From Sneathiella sp. (GTDB lineage Bacteria; Pseudomonadota; Alphaproteobacteria; Sneathiellales; Sneathiellaceae): DNA of 44,043 nt. The notes under the pieces were generated by a model that did not search any database, was not told the origin of the DNA, and saw only the letters and a program-made list of their open reading frames with translations. The stretch spans positions 1-44,043 of the forward strand of contig JAEPMY010000019.1 of the NCBI GenBank assembly GCA_017643685.1. The letters are read 5' to 3'. Both the position numbers and the translations under genes were made by a program. Within the stretch, counting starts at the first letter, position 1, and each line of letters begins with the position of its first letter. Below, one piece after another: positions 33,683 through 41,923 of the stretch.

Positions 33683-34755
33683 CGTGACAGCCCTCCACCC
33701 AGAGTTGGGACATCCATCGGCACAAATCCGTAATGTTTCAGCCAACGCAAATCAGAATCGAAGAAAGCACGCAGATCAGGAATGCCGTATTTCAGCATGG
33801 CAATCCGGTCGATACCCATACCCCATGCAAATCCTTGATATTCATTTGGATCAATACCGCAATGGGCTAGAACGCGCGGGTTCACCATGCCACAACCAAG
33901 GATCTCCATCCAATCGTCGCCCTCACCAACCTTGATGTGGTCACCGGCAAACGTGCAGCGGATATCCATTTCAGCAGATGGCTCCGTGAACGGGAAGTAT
34001 GAAGGGCGGAAACGCATTTCCACGTCATCAACCTCGAAGTAAGCGCGGCAAAACTCACGCAGGACACCTTTCAGGTGACCCATGTGGCTTTTCTTGTCGA
34101 TGACCAAGCCTTCGATCTGGTTGAACATCGGTGTATGGGTCTGGTCGCTATCGCTGCGATATGTGCGGCCAGGTACGACAATGCGATGCGGCGGCTCTAT
34201 TGTCTCCATGGTACGGATCTGCACAGAAGATGTGTGCGTCCGCAAAAGCTGGCGATTGCCATCTTCTTTTTCACGGAGATAAAAAGTGTCATGCATCTGC
34301 CGGGCAGGATGTTCCGGCGGAATATTGAGCGCGGTAAAGTTATGGAAGTCATCTTCCACATCAGGACCTTCTGCAATATCGAAGCCCATATCCGCAAAGA
34401 TTTCAGTGATTTCATCCACCACCTGACTGATCGGATGGATGCGCCCTTGTTGTTCAGGGCGGGTTGGCAGGGTGACATCGACTGTCTCTGCGGCCAGGCG
34501 CGCTTCCATTGCCTTGGCGTTCAGCCCGGCTTTGGCGGCATCAATGGCATCGCCGATGCTCTGCTTCAATTTGTTGAGTTTCGGGGCAACCTGCTGACGC
34601 TCTTCTGGCGCCATCTGTCCCAGGCCCCGCATCATCAGACTGACACGACCCTTCTTCCCCAGTGCGGAGATACGGACCGCTTCCAGCGCGTCCAGATCTT
34701 GTGCAGCGTTGATTTCACCCAACAGCTCGGTTTCTAGCGTTTCAATATCCTGCAT
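33679..34755 (-). CDS. pheS: Phenylalanine-tRNA ligase alpha subunit
   Basis: This 358-residue catalytic subunit has an N-terminal coiled coil (about residues 1-85). The class II catalytic core follows, with [34 protein letters not shown] (motif 1 region), [23 protein letters not shown] (motif 2) and [22 protein letters not shown] (motif 3). The ATG at 34755 has AAGAGA upstream. It overlaps pheT by 4 bases. A strong terminator-like hairpin precedes it by 16 bases, which suggests that pheST expression is set by readthrough. Confidence 0.98.
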   Translation of the reverse strand: MQDIETLETELLGEINAAQDLDALEAVRISALGKKGRVSLMMRGLGQMAPEERQQVAPKLNKLKQSIGDAIDAAKAGLNAKAMEARLAAETVDVTLPTRPEQQGRIHPISQVVDEITEIFADMGFDIAEGPDVEDDFHNFTALNIPPEHPARQMHDTFYLREKEDGNRQLLRTHTSSVQIRTMETIEPPHRIVVPGRTYRSDSDQTHTPMFNQIEGLVIDKKSHMGHLKGVLREFCRAYFEVDDVEMRFRPSYFPFTEPSAEMDIRCTFAGDHIKVGEGDDWMEILGCGMVNPRVLAHCGIDPNEYQGFAWGMGIDRIAMLKYGIPDLRAFFDSDLRWLKHYGFVPMDVPTLGGGLSR

Positions 34756-34770
34756 TGTCTCTTTTCAATC

Positions 34771-34806
34771 AAAAAAGGGGACCCGTAGTGATGGGCCCCC
34801 TTTTTA
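34771..34806 (-). terminator. Terminator/attenuator between rplT and pheS
   Basis: On the minus strand GGGGGCCC pairs with GGGTCCCC around an 8-base loop, followed by TTTTTT. It lies 62 bases past the rplT stop and 16 bases before the pheS start, the position of the pheST attenuator in E. coli. Confidence 0.8.
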
Positions 34807-34867
34807 ATAAAGTGGTCTTCGAAAAAGTCTAGTGCTCTAACATGAAGTTTTCGAGGGCCCGACAAAA

Positions 34868-35233
34868 TCAGGCTTTGGAAGCAGTTGCTTTCTCAGCAGC
34901 TTCAACCAATGCCTTGAAGGCCTCAGGCTCACGCACAGCAATATCAGCAAGTACCTTACGGTCAAGATCAATGCCAGCCAGCTTGAGGCCGTGCATAAAG
35001 TTTCCGTAAGTCATGCCCAGCTCACGAGAAGCGGCGTTGATACGCTGAATCCACAGGGCGCGGAAGTTGCGTTTCTTAACGCGGCGGTCGCGATAAGCGT
35101 ACTGGCCAGCTTTTTCAACGGCCTGAACTGCAGTGCGGAAAGTGTTCTTACGGCGACCGTAGTAACCTTTCGCAGCTTTGATAACTTTTCTGTGGCGGGC
35201 GTGAGTAGTCACACCGCGTTTAACACGTGCCAT
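34868..35233 (-). CDS. rplT: 50S ribosomal protein L20
   Basis: This 121-residue ribosomal protein binds 23S rRNA and is needed early in large-subunit assembly. The basic N-terminus [16 protein letters not shown] and the block [41 protein letters not shown] are diagnostic. The ATG has GGAGAG about 8 bases upstream. It follows rpmI after 12 bases in the conserved infC-rpmI-rplT order. In other bacteria L20 represses this operon by binding its mRNA; I did not identify such a site here. Confidence 0.98.
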   Translation of the reverse strand: MARVKRGVTTHARHRKVIKAAKGYYGRRKNTFRTAVQAVEKAGQYAYRDRRVKKRNFRALWIQRINAASRELGMTYGNFMHGLKLAGIDLDRKVLADIAVREPEAFKALVEAAEKATASKA

Positions 35234-35245
35234 GGTCTACTCTCC

Positions 35246-35443
35246 TTAGCCGTAGGGTAAAAACTTTTTCACAATGCGGGCATCCTGATCGGCCAGGATT
35301 GTTGTACCACGCTGATTGCGGATCTGTTTGTTAGTCCGCTTGATCATACCATGCTGTTTATTAGCCTGGTTTCCGCGGACCTTTCCTTTGGCTGTCAGAG
35401 AAAAACGTTTCTTGACGCCACTTTTGGTCTTTAGCTTGGGCAT
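35246..35443 (-). CDS. rpmI: 50S ribosomal protein L35
   Basis: This is a 65-residue basic ribosomal protein. It begins [22 protein letters not shown] and contains [20 protein letters not shown], both standard for L35. The ATG has AGGGAAG upstream. The 208-base gap to infC is long for this operon and could hold a leader or promoter. I see no convincing gene in it. Confidence 0.98.
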   Translation of the reverse strand: MPKLKTKSGVKKRFSLTAKGKVRGNQANKQHGMIKRTNKQIRNQRGTTILADQDARIVKKFLPYG

Positions 35444-35651
35444 TTTTGGCTTCCCTTAACTAGAAATGAAGCAACTGAACAAACGCGGCAGCCCTTAATT
35501 GGCCGGAATGTTCGACGAAGCGTGGGTTATATCCGCAGCTTTTCCAAAGATCAAGCCTTAGTTTACCCCACAAAACACAATCGCCATTTTCGCCTGTACC
35601 TAATGAAACACAGGCAGAAAACAGCGTTTGTTGAAATGATTTTCTGACCAA
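35444..35651 (-). other. Intergenic leader region between infC and rpmI
   Basis: These 208 bases separate infC from rpmI. A 63-codon frame begins directly after the infC stop, but it lacks a ribosome site and family-like sequence. I see no clear terminator. The stretch is a candidate location for an L20-type mRNA regulatory structure or a promoter. Confidence 0.35.
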
Positions 35652-36185
35652 TTAGGCCGGAGCGATCACCATGGTCATCTGGCGACCTTCCATCTTCGGC
35701 TGCAATTCAACCTTGATAGATTCGGTGAAATCTTCCTTCACCCGGTTCATCAGGCCCATCCCCAGTTCCTGGTGAGCCATTTCACGGCCCCGGAATCGGA
35801 TGGTCACTTTAACCTTGTCACCGGCTTTCAGGAATTTGGCGACGTTGCGCATTTTAACATCGTAATCATGCTGATCGATATTCGGGCGGAGTTTAATCTC
35901 CTTGATATCGACCGTTTTCTGCTTCTTACGCGCTTCGGCGGCTTTCTTCTGAGCCTGGAATTTGGCACGACCATAGTCCATGATCTTGCATACTGGTGTC
36001 TGACCACCAGATACTTCCACCAAGTCCAGACCAGCTTCATCAGCAAGGCCGGCTGCAACTTCGACAATAACCACACCGATATTGTCGCCTTCTTCTGTGA
36101 TCAGGCGAATTTCGGCATTCTCAATTTCTTCGTTCATACGAGGGCCTTCTTTGGCCGGCATCGTATTTCTGTGTGGACGAGCTAT
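35652..36185 (-). CDS. infC: Translation initiation factor IF-3, predicted ATA start
   Basis: This 177-residue factor binds the 30S subunit and checks start codons. The N-domain is [25 protein letters not shown]. The linker runs through [17 protein letters not shown]. The C-domain ([23 protein letters not shown], then [19 protein letters not shown]) is diagnostic. The first ATG (36161) would cut the usual N-terminus and has no ribosome site. Eight codons upstream an in-frame ATA (36185) is preceded by AAGGAGAAG at optimal spacing, 7 bases from AGGAG, and gives a start [16 protein letters not shown] like other IF-3 proteins. Rare start codons allow IF-3 to limit its own synthesis (AUU in E. 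coli). Confidence 0.93.
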   Translation of the reverse strand: MARPHRNTMPAKEGPRMNEEIENAEIRLITEEGDNIGVVIVEVAAGLADEAGLDLVEVSGGQTPVCKIMDYGRAKFQAQKKAAEARKKQKTVDIKEIKLRPNIDQHDYDVKMRNVAKFLKAGDKVKVTIRFRGREMAHQELGMGLMNRVKEDFTESIKVELQPKMEGRQMTMVIAPA

Positions 36186-36189
36186 GTAA

Positions 36190-36198
36190 CTTCTCCTT
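36190..36198 (-). promoter_or_regulatory. Shine-Dalgarno site that decides the infC start
   Basis: On the minus strand AAGGAGAAG stands 7 bases (counted from AGGAG) before the ATA at 36185. It is the strongest ribosome site near the gene, while the ATG at 36161 has none. Confidence 0.8.
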
Positions 36199-36214
36199 CG
36201 TCATTTACAGCAGA

Positions 36215-36244
36215 TGAGAGGCAAACCGTCATCAGCGCCTCTCA
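36215..36244 (-). promoter_or_regulatory. Hairpin in the infC 5' leader
   Basis: TGAGAGGC (36215-36222) pairs with GCCTCTCA (36237-36244) around a 14-base loop, about 30 bases upstream of the infC start in the thrS-infC gap. There is no U-tract, so it is more likely an mRNA leader structure than a terminator. Confidence 0.4.
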
Positions 36245-36303
36245 ACCGCTATATTAATCAATGTTTGGAAAATATTCCATCAAAATCAGTTAAGGTTTGG
36301 ATA

Positions 36304-38235
36304 TCAGCTACCCGGAACCGTGGCTTCTTCAACCAAAGCATCCAGTGCCTCTTCAAGCCCCATGACTTTTTGGTGCTTTTCCCCAAGTCGGCGAACCGAA
36401 ATGGTATTTTCTTCTGCCTCGCGCGCGCCGGCGACCAACAATGCTGGCACCTTAGCAAGACTATGCTCGCGAACTTTCAGATTGATCTTCTCATTCCGAA
36501 TATCAAGCTCCGCCCGAAGGCCACGCGCTTTACAGGCTTCCAGAACTTTCTGAGCATATGGATCTGCATCACCGGTAATAGTGGCCACAACCACCTGAAC
36601 CGGAGACAGCCAGAGTGGGAAGCGGCCAGAATATTCCTCAATCAGGATACCAATGAAGCGCTCCATGGATCCGAAGATCGCCCGGTGCAACATGACAGGG
36701 CGGTGCTTCGCACCATCCTCACCAATGTAATTGGCGTTCAGGCGCTCCGGTAGGACAAAGTCCACCTGCAACGTACCACACTGCCAGTCACGGCCAATCG
36801 CATCTGTCAGAACAAATTCCAATTTCGGACCATAGAAGGCACCTTCGCCCGGGTTCATGGTATATTCCAGACCCGCAGACTCTACCGCCTCTTTCAAAGA
36901 CCCTTCAGCTTTATCCCAAATGGTGTCATCACCTGCCCGTGTTTCCGGACGGTCAGAAAACTTCACCCGAACTTTGGTGAAGCCAAAGTCCTTATAGATA
37001 TCCATAAGCAGGTCACAGAAAATCTCGGTTTCCGATGTAATCTGATCTTCCGTACAGAAGATATGCGCATCATCCTGCGTAAAACCACGAACACGCATAA
37101 TGCCGTGCAATGCCCCTGATGGCTCATACCGGTGGCAGGAGCCAAACTCAGACATCCGGAACGGCAGATCACGGTAACTGGTGATCCCCTGGTTAAAAAT
37201 CTGAACGTGACACGGACAGTTCATCGGCTTAAGCGCAAAAGTCTTTTCCTCTGACTCAGTCGTGTACATATTTTCACGGAACTTATCCCAGTGGCCGGAT
37301 GCTTCCCACAATTTGCGGTCAACCAGCTGAGGTGTTTTCACTTCCTCATAACCAGCATTATCCAGCTTATTGCGCAGGTAGCTTTCCAAAGTCCGATACA
37401 GGGTCCAACCTTTTGGATGCCAAAACACCATGCCCACAGCTTCTTCCTGCATGTGGAACAGATCCATCTCGCGGCCCAGTTTCCGGTGATCCCGGCGCTC
37501 TGCCTCTTCCAAACGATTCAGATAAGCTTTCAGCTCTTTCTCGCTCCGCCATGCTGTCCCGTAAACACGTTGCAGCATTTCGTTGTTGGAATCACCACGC
37601 CAATAAGCGCCTGCCAGCTTCATCAACTTGAACGCATGGCCCAGCTTTTTGGTGCTTGGCAGGTGAGGTCCGCGGCAAAGATCCTGAAACTCACCCTGAC
37701 GGTAGATACCAATGGGCTGATCCGCAGGGATGGAAGCAATGATTTCCGCTTTATACTCTTCACCTTGATCGCGGAAAAACTTAACCGCTTCATCACGGTC
37801 CCATTCCTCGCGGTCAATGGATTCGTCACGGTCCACAATGTCGTGCATCCGCTTTTCGATTTTTTCCAGATCTTCCGGTGTAAATGGCTTATCACGCGCA
37901 AAGTCGTAATAGAAACCATCATCGATCGCGGGACCAATAGTCACCTGCGTTTCAGGGTAAAGTTCCTTAACCGCCTCGGCCAGCACATGGGCAGCATCGT
38001 GGCGGATCAGTTCCAGAACTTCGGCGCTATCTTCCTTGGTCGTGACAATTTCGATGGCGGTGTCCGTCGTCAGAACCGTTTTCAGGTCCTTCATTTCACC
38101 ATCAATGCGCAGCGCAAGCGCCGCCTTTGCCAAACCAGGTCCGATATCCGCTGCAATATCTGCACCGGAAACGGCATTTTCATAGCTCCTTACGCTACCA
38201 TCAGGAAGCGTAATGTTTACTTGTCCGTTTTCCAC
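36304..38235 (-). CDS. thrS: Threonine-tRNA ligase
   Basis: This 643-residue class II synthetase is nearly the same length as E. coli ThrS. The N-terminal TGS domain ([21 protein letters not shown]) is followed by the editing domain with [11 protein letters not shown] and [14 protein letters not shown]. The catalytic core has [47 protein letters not shown] and [20 protein letters not shown]. The anticodon-binding domain is at the C-terminus ([17 protein letters not shown]). It starts with GTG at 38235; AAGGG lies about 10 bases upstream. It heads the translation gene block, and infC begins 118 bases downstream. Confidence 0.98.
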   Translation of the reverse strand: MENGQVNITLPDGSVRSYENAVSGADIAADIGPGLAKAALALRIDGEMKDLKTVLTTDTAIEIVTTKEDSAEVLELIRHDAAHVLAEAVKELYPETQVTIGPAIDDGFYYDFARDKPFTPEDLEKIEKRMHDIVDRDESIDREEWDRDEAVKFFRDQGEEYKAEIIASIPADQPIGIYRQGEFQDLCRGPHLPSTKKLGHAFKLMKLAGAYWRGDSNNEMLQRVYGTAWRSEKELKAYLNRLEEAERRDHRKLGREMDLFHMQEEAVGMVFWHPKGWTLYRTLESYLRNKLDNAGYEEVKTPQLVDRKLWEASGHWDKFRENMYTTESEEKTFALKPMNCPCHVQIFNQGITSYRDLPFRMSEFGSCHRYEPSGALHGIMRVRGFTQDDAHIFCTEDQITSETEIFCDLLMDIYKDFGFTKVRVKFSDRPETRAGDDTIWDKAEGSLKEAVESAGLEYTMNPGEGAFYGPKLEFVLTDAIGRDWQCGTLQVDFVLPERLNANYIGEDGAKHRPVMLHRAIFGSMERFIGILIEEYSGRFPLWLSPVQVVVATITGDADPYAQKVLEACKARGLRAELDIRNEKINLKVREHSLAKVPALLVAGAREAEENTISVRRLGEKHQKVMGLEEALDALVEEATVPGS

Positions 38236-38301
38236 AATATTTGCCCTTTGTTAGGTTCCGACCAATACCCTGACCTGAACCGGGAGTTTTAAAGACTGCC
38301 G

Positions 38302-38329
38302 ACTGTAGAAATATGGGGCACCATGTCAA
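38302..38329 (-). promoter_or_regulatory. Sigma-70 promoter of thrS
   Basis: On the minus strand a perfect TTGACA (38329-38324) and a TACAGT -10 (38307-38302) are 16 bases apart. This predicts a leader of roughly 60 bases before the thrS GTG. Confidence 0.55.
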
Positions 38330-38387
38330 GAAGACAGCAGCGTTAAACCCGAAATAATGCAGTAAAGCGCCCGATTTCACACAAGTT

Positions 38388-39335
38388 TCAGGAAAACACC
38401 GGAAGTTTAAGCGCATCCACGACCGGCTTAAGCGGCAGATCTGCTAAATCTGCCTCCCGAAGGACCGTGACATCCGTCCCCCGCGGGCGGGCGCGATTGG
38501 GATCAGACGCGTTCGAGAAAAGCACAATTGTCGGGCACCCAACAGCCGCAAACATGTGCAGCGGCCCTGTATCATTGCCGACACAAAGCTCCGCGTCCGT
38601 GCCGAGCGCGGCCAAATCATGCAACGTCGTCTTTCCAGAAAGATCAATCGCCTCCTGACAGCCATGCATAATATGATCCAGAACATCTTTCTCGGCTGCA
38701 CCACCGATAAGCACGGGAATAATTCCTTGGCTTGCCAGCAAATTGGCAAGCTCCGCGTATTTCTCGGCAGGCCATCTTTTTTCTGGGCGATGCGCAGATC
38801 CGCCCGGCACCAGCAACGCATATTTTTCAGGCAGATCAAATTTATTGGCGGCTTTCACAGCCCACGAGAAATCGACGGGCGGAATTGCCTCAATTCCTGC
38901 GATTTTAAGCTGCTCCGCCTGTCGCTCAAGGGTATGAAGCTTGCCCCGATCCGGATTATCATGAGGGTGAGAGCAGCCTTTGGCCACACCAGACCATTCA
39001 ACTTTTTGCCCCGATGGGATCAACCCAAGGTACGAGCTCGATCGGGTGGAGGTTTGCAAATCATAAACCCGACTAAATCTCCCTCGGACCAGCTTGTCTT
39101 TCAAACGCATCAATTTGAAAACGTTCCAAAATTTTGGCTTTTCATCGACCCAGATATCGTCAAATAATCCGGATTTTTCCAGAAATGTTTTAAACGGCGC
39201 TGTGGTCAACAATGTAATATGGGCATCAGGATGATGGGCACGGATCGCCTGAAAGGGCCCCTCTGCCAGCACGACATCCCCAAGGGCGCCATGCTTGATC
39301 ACCAGAATTCGCTCCTGATCAATTACTGCCGTCAT
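38388..39335 (-). CDS. Glycosyltransferase family 9 (heptosyltransferase-like)
   Basis: This 315-residue enzyme resembles ADP-heptose:LPS heptosyltransferases, which build the lipopolysaccharide core at the inner membrane. The N-terminal phrase ILVIKHGALGDVVLAEGPFQAIRAHHPDAHITLLT is diagnostic. The donor-binding C-terminal half has VPGGSAHRPEKRWPAEKYAEL and CVGNDTGPLHMFAAVGCPTIVLFSNASDP. The start at ATG 39335 overlaps the upstream glycosyltransferase stop (TAATG), so the two are translationally coupled. The acceptor is not known. Confidence 0.92.
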   Translation of the reverse strand: MTAVIDQERILVIKHGALGDVVLAEGPFQAIRAHHPDAHITLLTTAPFKTFLEKSGLFDDIWVDEKPKFWNVFKLMRLKDKLVRGRFSRVYDLQTSTRSSSYLGLIPSGQKVEWSGVAKGCSHPHDNPDRGKLHTLERQAEQLKIAGIEAIPPVDFSWAVKAANKFDLPEKYALLVPGGSAHRPEKRWPAEKYAELANLLASQGIIPVLIGGAAEKDVLDHIMHGCQEAIDLSGKTTLHDLAALGTDAELCVGNDTGPLHMFAAVGCPTIVLFSNASDPNRARPRGTDVTVLREADLADLPLKPVVDALKLPVFS

Positions 39336-40528
39336 TAACCGCGCCCCGCTTTTTCGGCCAGCACCTCCGCATAAACGGCAAGGGTGGAATCGCACATTTT
39401 GGCGACGGTAAAATTATTGGTGACATGATTTCGGGCGTTCACAGCAACTCTCTCGCGGGCCTCTCCGCCCATATGCAACGCGGCATTCAGCGCCTCGCTC
39501 ATAGCAGCGATATCCCCAACAGGCACCAACCATCCGGTTTCACCGTTCAAAACAGTCTCCAGCGATCCGCCATGCGCGGTTGCAATAACGGGCCGCCCCA
39601 TTGCCTGCGCCTCAACGGAGATGCGGCCAAACCCTTCTGGCACATTTGAAGCGGACACGACAACATCTGCAAGCATCAACGCAGCGGCCATATCACTGCA
39701 GTAATCCTTAATCTGGACTTTCCCCTCCAGACCATTGGCTCTCACCAGATTGGTAATTTCCTCGCGATAGGCTTCGCGCCCTTGCCCCGCCCCCACGAAC
39801 AAAGCGACAAAGTTTTTATCCGGCATCTGTGCGAGCGCCTTAATCAACTCCACATGTCCCTTCAGGCGCGTCAACCGTCCCGGCAACATCACCACGGGCA
39901 CACCATCGGGCAGCGCCCAATCCGTTGCCATCTTGATGATACGCTCCGCACTCACTGCGCCCGGATTGAATTTCTGACAATCCACCCCCCGCGGGATGGT
40001 CACAACTTTGCTCGGATCAACCTGATAATGGTCGGTGATATGATTTTTAATAAAGTCAGAGATCGCAATCACGCGCTCCCCGCGCGCCATAATGCCATTA
40101 TACCAATTCTTCAAGAAGCCACCGCGGGTGTAGGCAGCATGAAAGGTTGTCACATACGGCACCCCGGTTGCTTTGGCCGCCCCATAGGCACTCCACGCAG
40201 GTGCGCGGCTGCGGGCATGAACCAGATCAACCCCATATTCGCGAATAATATGGCTTAAGCGTTTGGTATTTCGGTACATGGTCCATGGTTTTTTTGCATG
40301 AACCGGCAGCGTCAGGTGCGTTGCACCGATCCGGTCCAGTTCATAAACCATCTTGCCGCCGTTCGAGACAACGATCGGGTTCCAACCAACAGCCTTGATC
40401 GCGGCAGCCATTTCAATGGTGCCCCGCTCGACCCCGCCGCCATCCAATGCAGGCAGAATCTGAAGGATTGTCTTTGGCGACCTCTCGCCACTTTCGTTTT
40501 GCACAAAAGAGGTGTTATGCTGAGTCAC
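39335..40528 (-). CDS. Glycosyltransferase family 4
   Basis: This 397-residue GT-B glycosyltransferase is probably involved in LPS or capsule assembly. The N-terminal Rossmann part has ILQILPALDGGGVERGTIEMAAA and DLVHARSRAPAWSAYGAAKATGVPYVTTFHAAY. The C-terminal donor domain has MLPGRLTRLKGHVELIKAL and the E-x7-E-type block NVPEGFGRISVEAQAMGRPVIATAHGGSLETV. It starts with GTG at 40528 in a 34-base gap shared with the divergent hydrolase gene. It overlaps the family 9 gene by one base. Sugar and acceptor are undetermined. Confidence 0.93.
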   Translation of the reverse strand: MTQHNTSFVQNESGERSPKTILQILPALDGGGVERGTIEMAAAIKAVGWNPIVVSNGGKMVYELDRIGATHLTLPVHAKKPWTMYRNTKRLSHIIREYGVDLVHARSRAPAWSAYGAAKATGVPYVTTFHAAYTRGGFLKNWYNGIMARGERVIAISDFIKNHITDHYQVDPSKVVTIPRGVDCQKFNPGAVSAERIIKMATDWALPDGVPVVMLPGRLTRLKGHVELIKALAQMPDKNFVALFVGAGQGREAYREEITNLVRANGLEGKVQIKDYCSDMAAALMLADVVVSASNVPEGFGRISVEAQAMGRPVIATAHGGSLETVLNGETGWLVPVGDIAAMSEALNAALHMGGEARERVAVNARNHVTNNFTVAKMCDSTLAVYAEVLAEKAGRG

Positions 40529-40562
40529 TGTCTCTATTCTCTTAACAAATCAAGCGGATACC

Positions 40563-41333
40563 ATGACCCAACCAGAACTTCTCCAACGGCCGGACGGTCA
40601 GTCGATAGCATATCATCATACAGCCGGCGATGCACCCGGTGTCATCTTCTGTTCGGGCTTTATGTCCGATATGGAAGGCACCAAGGCGGTTGCGTTGGAA
40701 AACGCCATGAAGGATCTTGGCCGAAGCTATACACGCTTTGACTATCTAGGGCACGGACAATCTACAGGTTTATTCAAAGATGGCACCATCAGCCGCTGGA
40801 CCGATGATGCCCTCGCTGTTCTGGAACACTGCACCGCCGGGCCGCAAGTTGTGGTCGGCTCCTCTATGGGAGGCTGGATTGGTCTTCGCATGGCAATGCT
40901 GCGCCCTGACCTTGTGCGCGGTTTCGTTGGGATCGCAGCTGCACCTGATTTCACCCGCCGGATGACCGACGATCTCACGCCAGATGCAAAAGCTGATATC
41001 GAACGACAAGGATATTGGGAGGAACCCTCGGAATATTCTGACGAGCCATATACCATCACTGGTCAATTACTGGAGGATGGAGAGAGGAACTGCATCATGG
41101 ATGGCACCATCCCCTTTGATGGTCCCGTGCATTTGTTGCAAGGCATGAAGGACGCTAGCGTTCCGTGGCAAACTGCGCTTGATATTCAAGACCGTCTCGC
41201 CAGCGACAATGTGGATGTCACCTTGGTAAAAGATGGGGATCATCGCCTGTCAGAAGAAGACGACATCAAACGACTGATTCTGTCTGTTGAGACTGTCTGC
41301 AACAAGGTCGTCCGGCAGATAATGCGCGGATAA
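40563..41333 (+). CDS. Alpha/beta hydrolase, ABHD10-like
   Basis: This 256-residue serine hydrolase has nucleophile elbow VVGSSMGGW (Ser near residue 98), acid in GMKDASVPW (Asp near 197) and His in KDGDHRLSEEDD (about 222). The opening LLQRPDGQSIAYHHT and FCSGFMSDMEGTKA resemble the bacterial relatives of mitochondrial ABHD10, an acyl-protein thioesterase/esterase. The natural substrate is unknown. The start has GCGGA upstream. It is transcribed alone and ends at a clear terminator. Confidence 0.9.
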   Translation: MTQPELLQRPDGQSIAYHHTAGDAPGVIFCSGFMSDMEGTKAVALENAMKDLGRSYTRFDYLGHGQSTGLFKDGTISRWTDDALAVLEHCTAGPQVVVGSSMGGWIGLRMAMLRPDLVRGFVGIAAAPDFTRRMTDDLTPDAKADIERQGYWEEPSEYSDEPYTITGQLLEDGERNCIMDGTIPFDGPVHLLQGMKDASVPWQTALDIQDRLASDNVDVTLVKDGDHRLSEEDDIKRLILSVETVCNKVVRQIMRG

Positions 41334-41362
41334 ACACCTGTTTCTGTTTGTACTCTTATAAG

Positions 41363-41389
41363 AGCGGGCTCTAAACGGCCCGCTTTTTA
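41363..41389 (+). terminator. Rho-independent terminator of the ABHD10-like gene
   Basis: AGCGGGC (41363-41369) pairs with GCCCGCT (41378-41384) around an 8-base loop, followed by TTTTAT. It lies 30 bases past the stop codon. Confidence 0.85.
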
Positions 41390-41419
41390 TTGGTTTTTTA
41401 TATAAGTGTTTTAAAATAT

Positions 41420-41449
41420 TTGAAACATTCTAATGATATCTTATATCAT
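41420..41449 (+). promoter_or_regulatory. Candidate promoter of the small RNA
   Basis: TTGAAA (41420-41425) with AT-rich -10 candidates TATATC (41442-41447, 16-base spacer) or TATCAT (41444-41449, 18-base spacer). Transcription would begin near 41456. Confidence 0.4.
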
Positions 41450-41455
41450 ATGAAG

Positions 41456-41545
41456 AGTGCGATTTGAAATGCGATCAGTGTGGCAATCCCCTCTCCCACT
41501 GAAAGCGACCTGCCGGGCCAGTTTCCCCCTACTGGCCCGGCTTTT
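41456..41545 (+). ncRNA. Candidate small regulatory RNA with C-rich loops
   Basis: This gene-free stretch has a promoter-like sequence at its left end and a strong intrinsic terminator at its right end, so it can encode an RNA of about 90 bases. A first hairpin, CAGTG (41476-41480) with CACTG (41497-41501), exposes CCCCTCTCCC. The terminator stem (41512-41521 with 41532-41541) has the loop TTTCCCCCTA. C/U-rich loops complementary to Shine-Dalgarno sequences are known in alphaproteobacterial sRNAs (alpha-r14/cuckoo class and MmgR). Family membership is not claimed. The preceding gene ends at its own terminator, so simple readthrough is less likely. Confidence 0.45.
41512..41545 (+). terminator. 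Strong intrinsic terminator (3' end of the candidate sRNA)
   Basis: GCCGGGCCAG and CTGGCCCGGC form a perfect 10-bp stem with a 10-base loop followed by TTTT on the plus strand. No plus-strand protein gene ends here. On the minus strand no U-tract follows, though it could still stall the DUF2842 transcript. Confidence 0.85.
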
Positions 41546-41547
41546 CG

Positions 41548-41772
41548 TTACAGCTCTTCGTCATCCTCTGGTGGCTGCATGAAATTGACAATTTTCATGA
41601 CAGGGAAAATCCACAGGACGCCTGCAATCGGATAGAAAATCAGCTCCACCCAGCGGTTATCCGGCAGGAAATGTACCGCCAGCAACATCGCGCCAAAGCA
41701 GTAGACGACCAGAAAAATCAGGATCAACAGCATCCCGAAAGCTTTGCGGGTTTTTTCCATATTACGCTCCAT
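41548..41772 (-). CDS. DUF2842 family small membrane protein
   Basis: This 74-residue protein has two hydrophobic segments, AFGMLLILIFLVVYCFGAMLLAVHFL (about residues 10-35) and WVELIFYPIAGVLWIFPVMKIVNFM (about 41-65), and an acidic tail EDDEEL. The pattern LI-VYA-LAM-WxxL-YYxxAGxLWxxPxM is that of DUF2842, found in alphaproteobacteria and of unknown function. I favour ATG 41772 with AAGGGC 6 bases upstream; ATG 41760 is possible. The longer frame to 41832 has no ribosome site. Confidence 0.8.
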   Translation of the reverse strand: MERNMEKTRKAFGMLLILIFLVVYCFGAMLLAVHFLPDNRWVELIFYPIAGVLWIFPVMKIVNFMQPPEDDEEL

Positions 41773-41923
41773 TTCACTGCCCTTGTAAAAGAGCTGACGC
41801 CTCTTGAAAAGGGGCCGCGGCGCTGATGACACATTTTTTCCGTAAAAAGGTCAAAATTTCACCCCTCGCTCACCACCTTTCTCTTCTTATATGCCGCCTT
41901 CATCAGATAATGGGGAGTGAGAA

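Noticed and set aside
34075-34737. Open frame of 220 codons on the plus strand opposite pheS
   Set aside because: It is a shadow of pheS with no motif or start signal.
34756-34867. Phe-rich leader peptide (pheM-like) before pheS
   Set aside because: A frame with DFFEDHF exists, but its only upstream start is a TTG without a ribosome site, and it runs into pheS. The attenuator idea is kept only as a structural one.
35460-35651. 63-codon frame between infC and rpmI
   Set aside because: It begins with TTG directly after the infC stop, has no ribosome site and no similarity that I recognise. It is more likely leader RNA.
37291-38292. Open frame of 333 codons on the plus strand opposite thrS
   Set aside because: It is entirely antisense to thrS, with no recognisable domain and skewed composition. 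thrS is certain.
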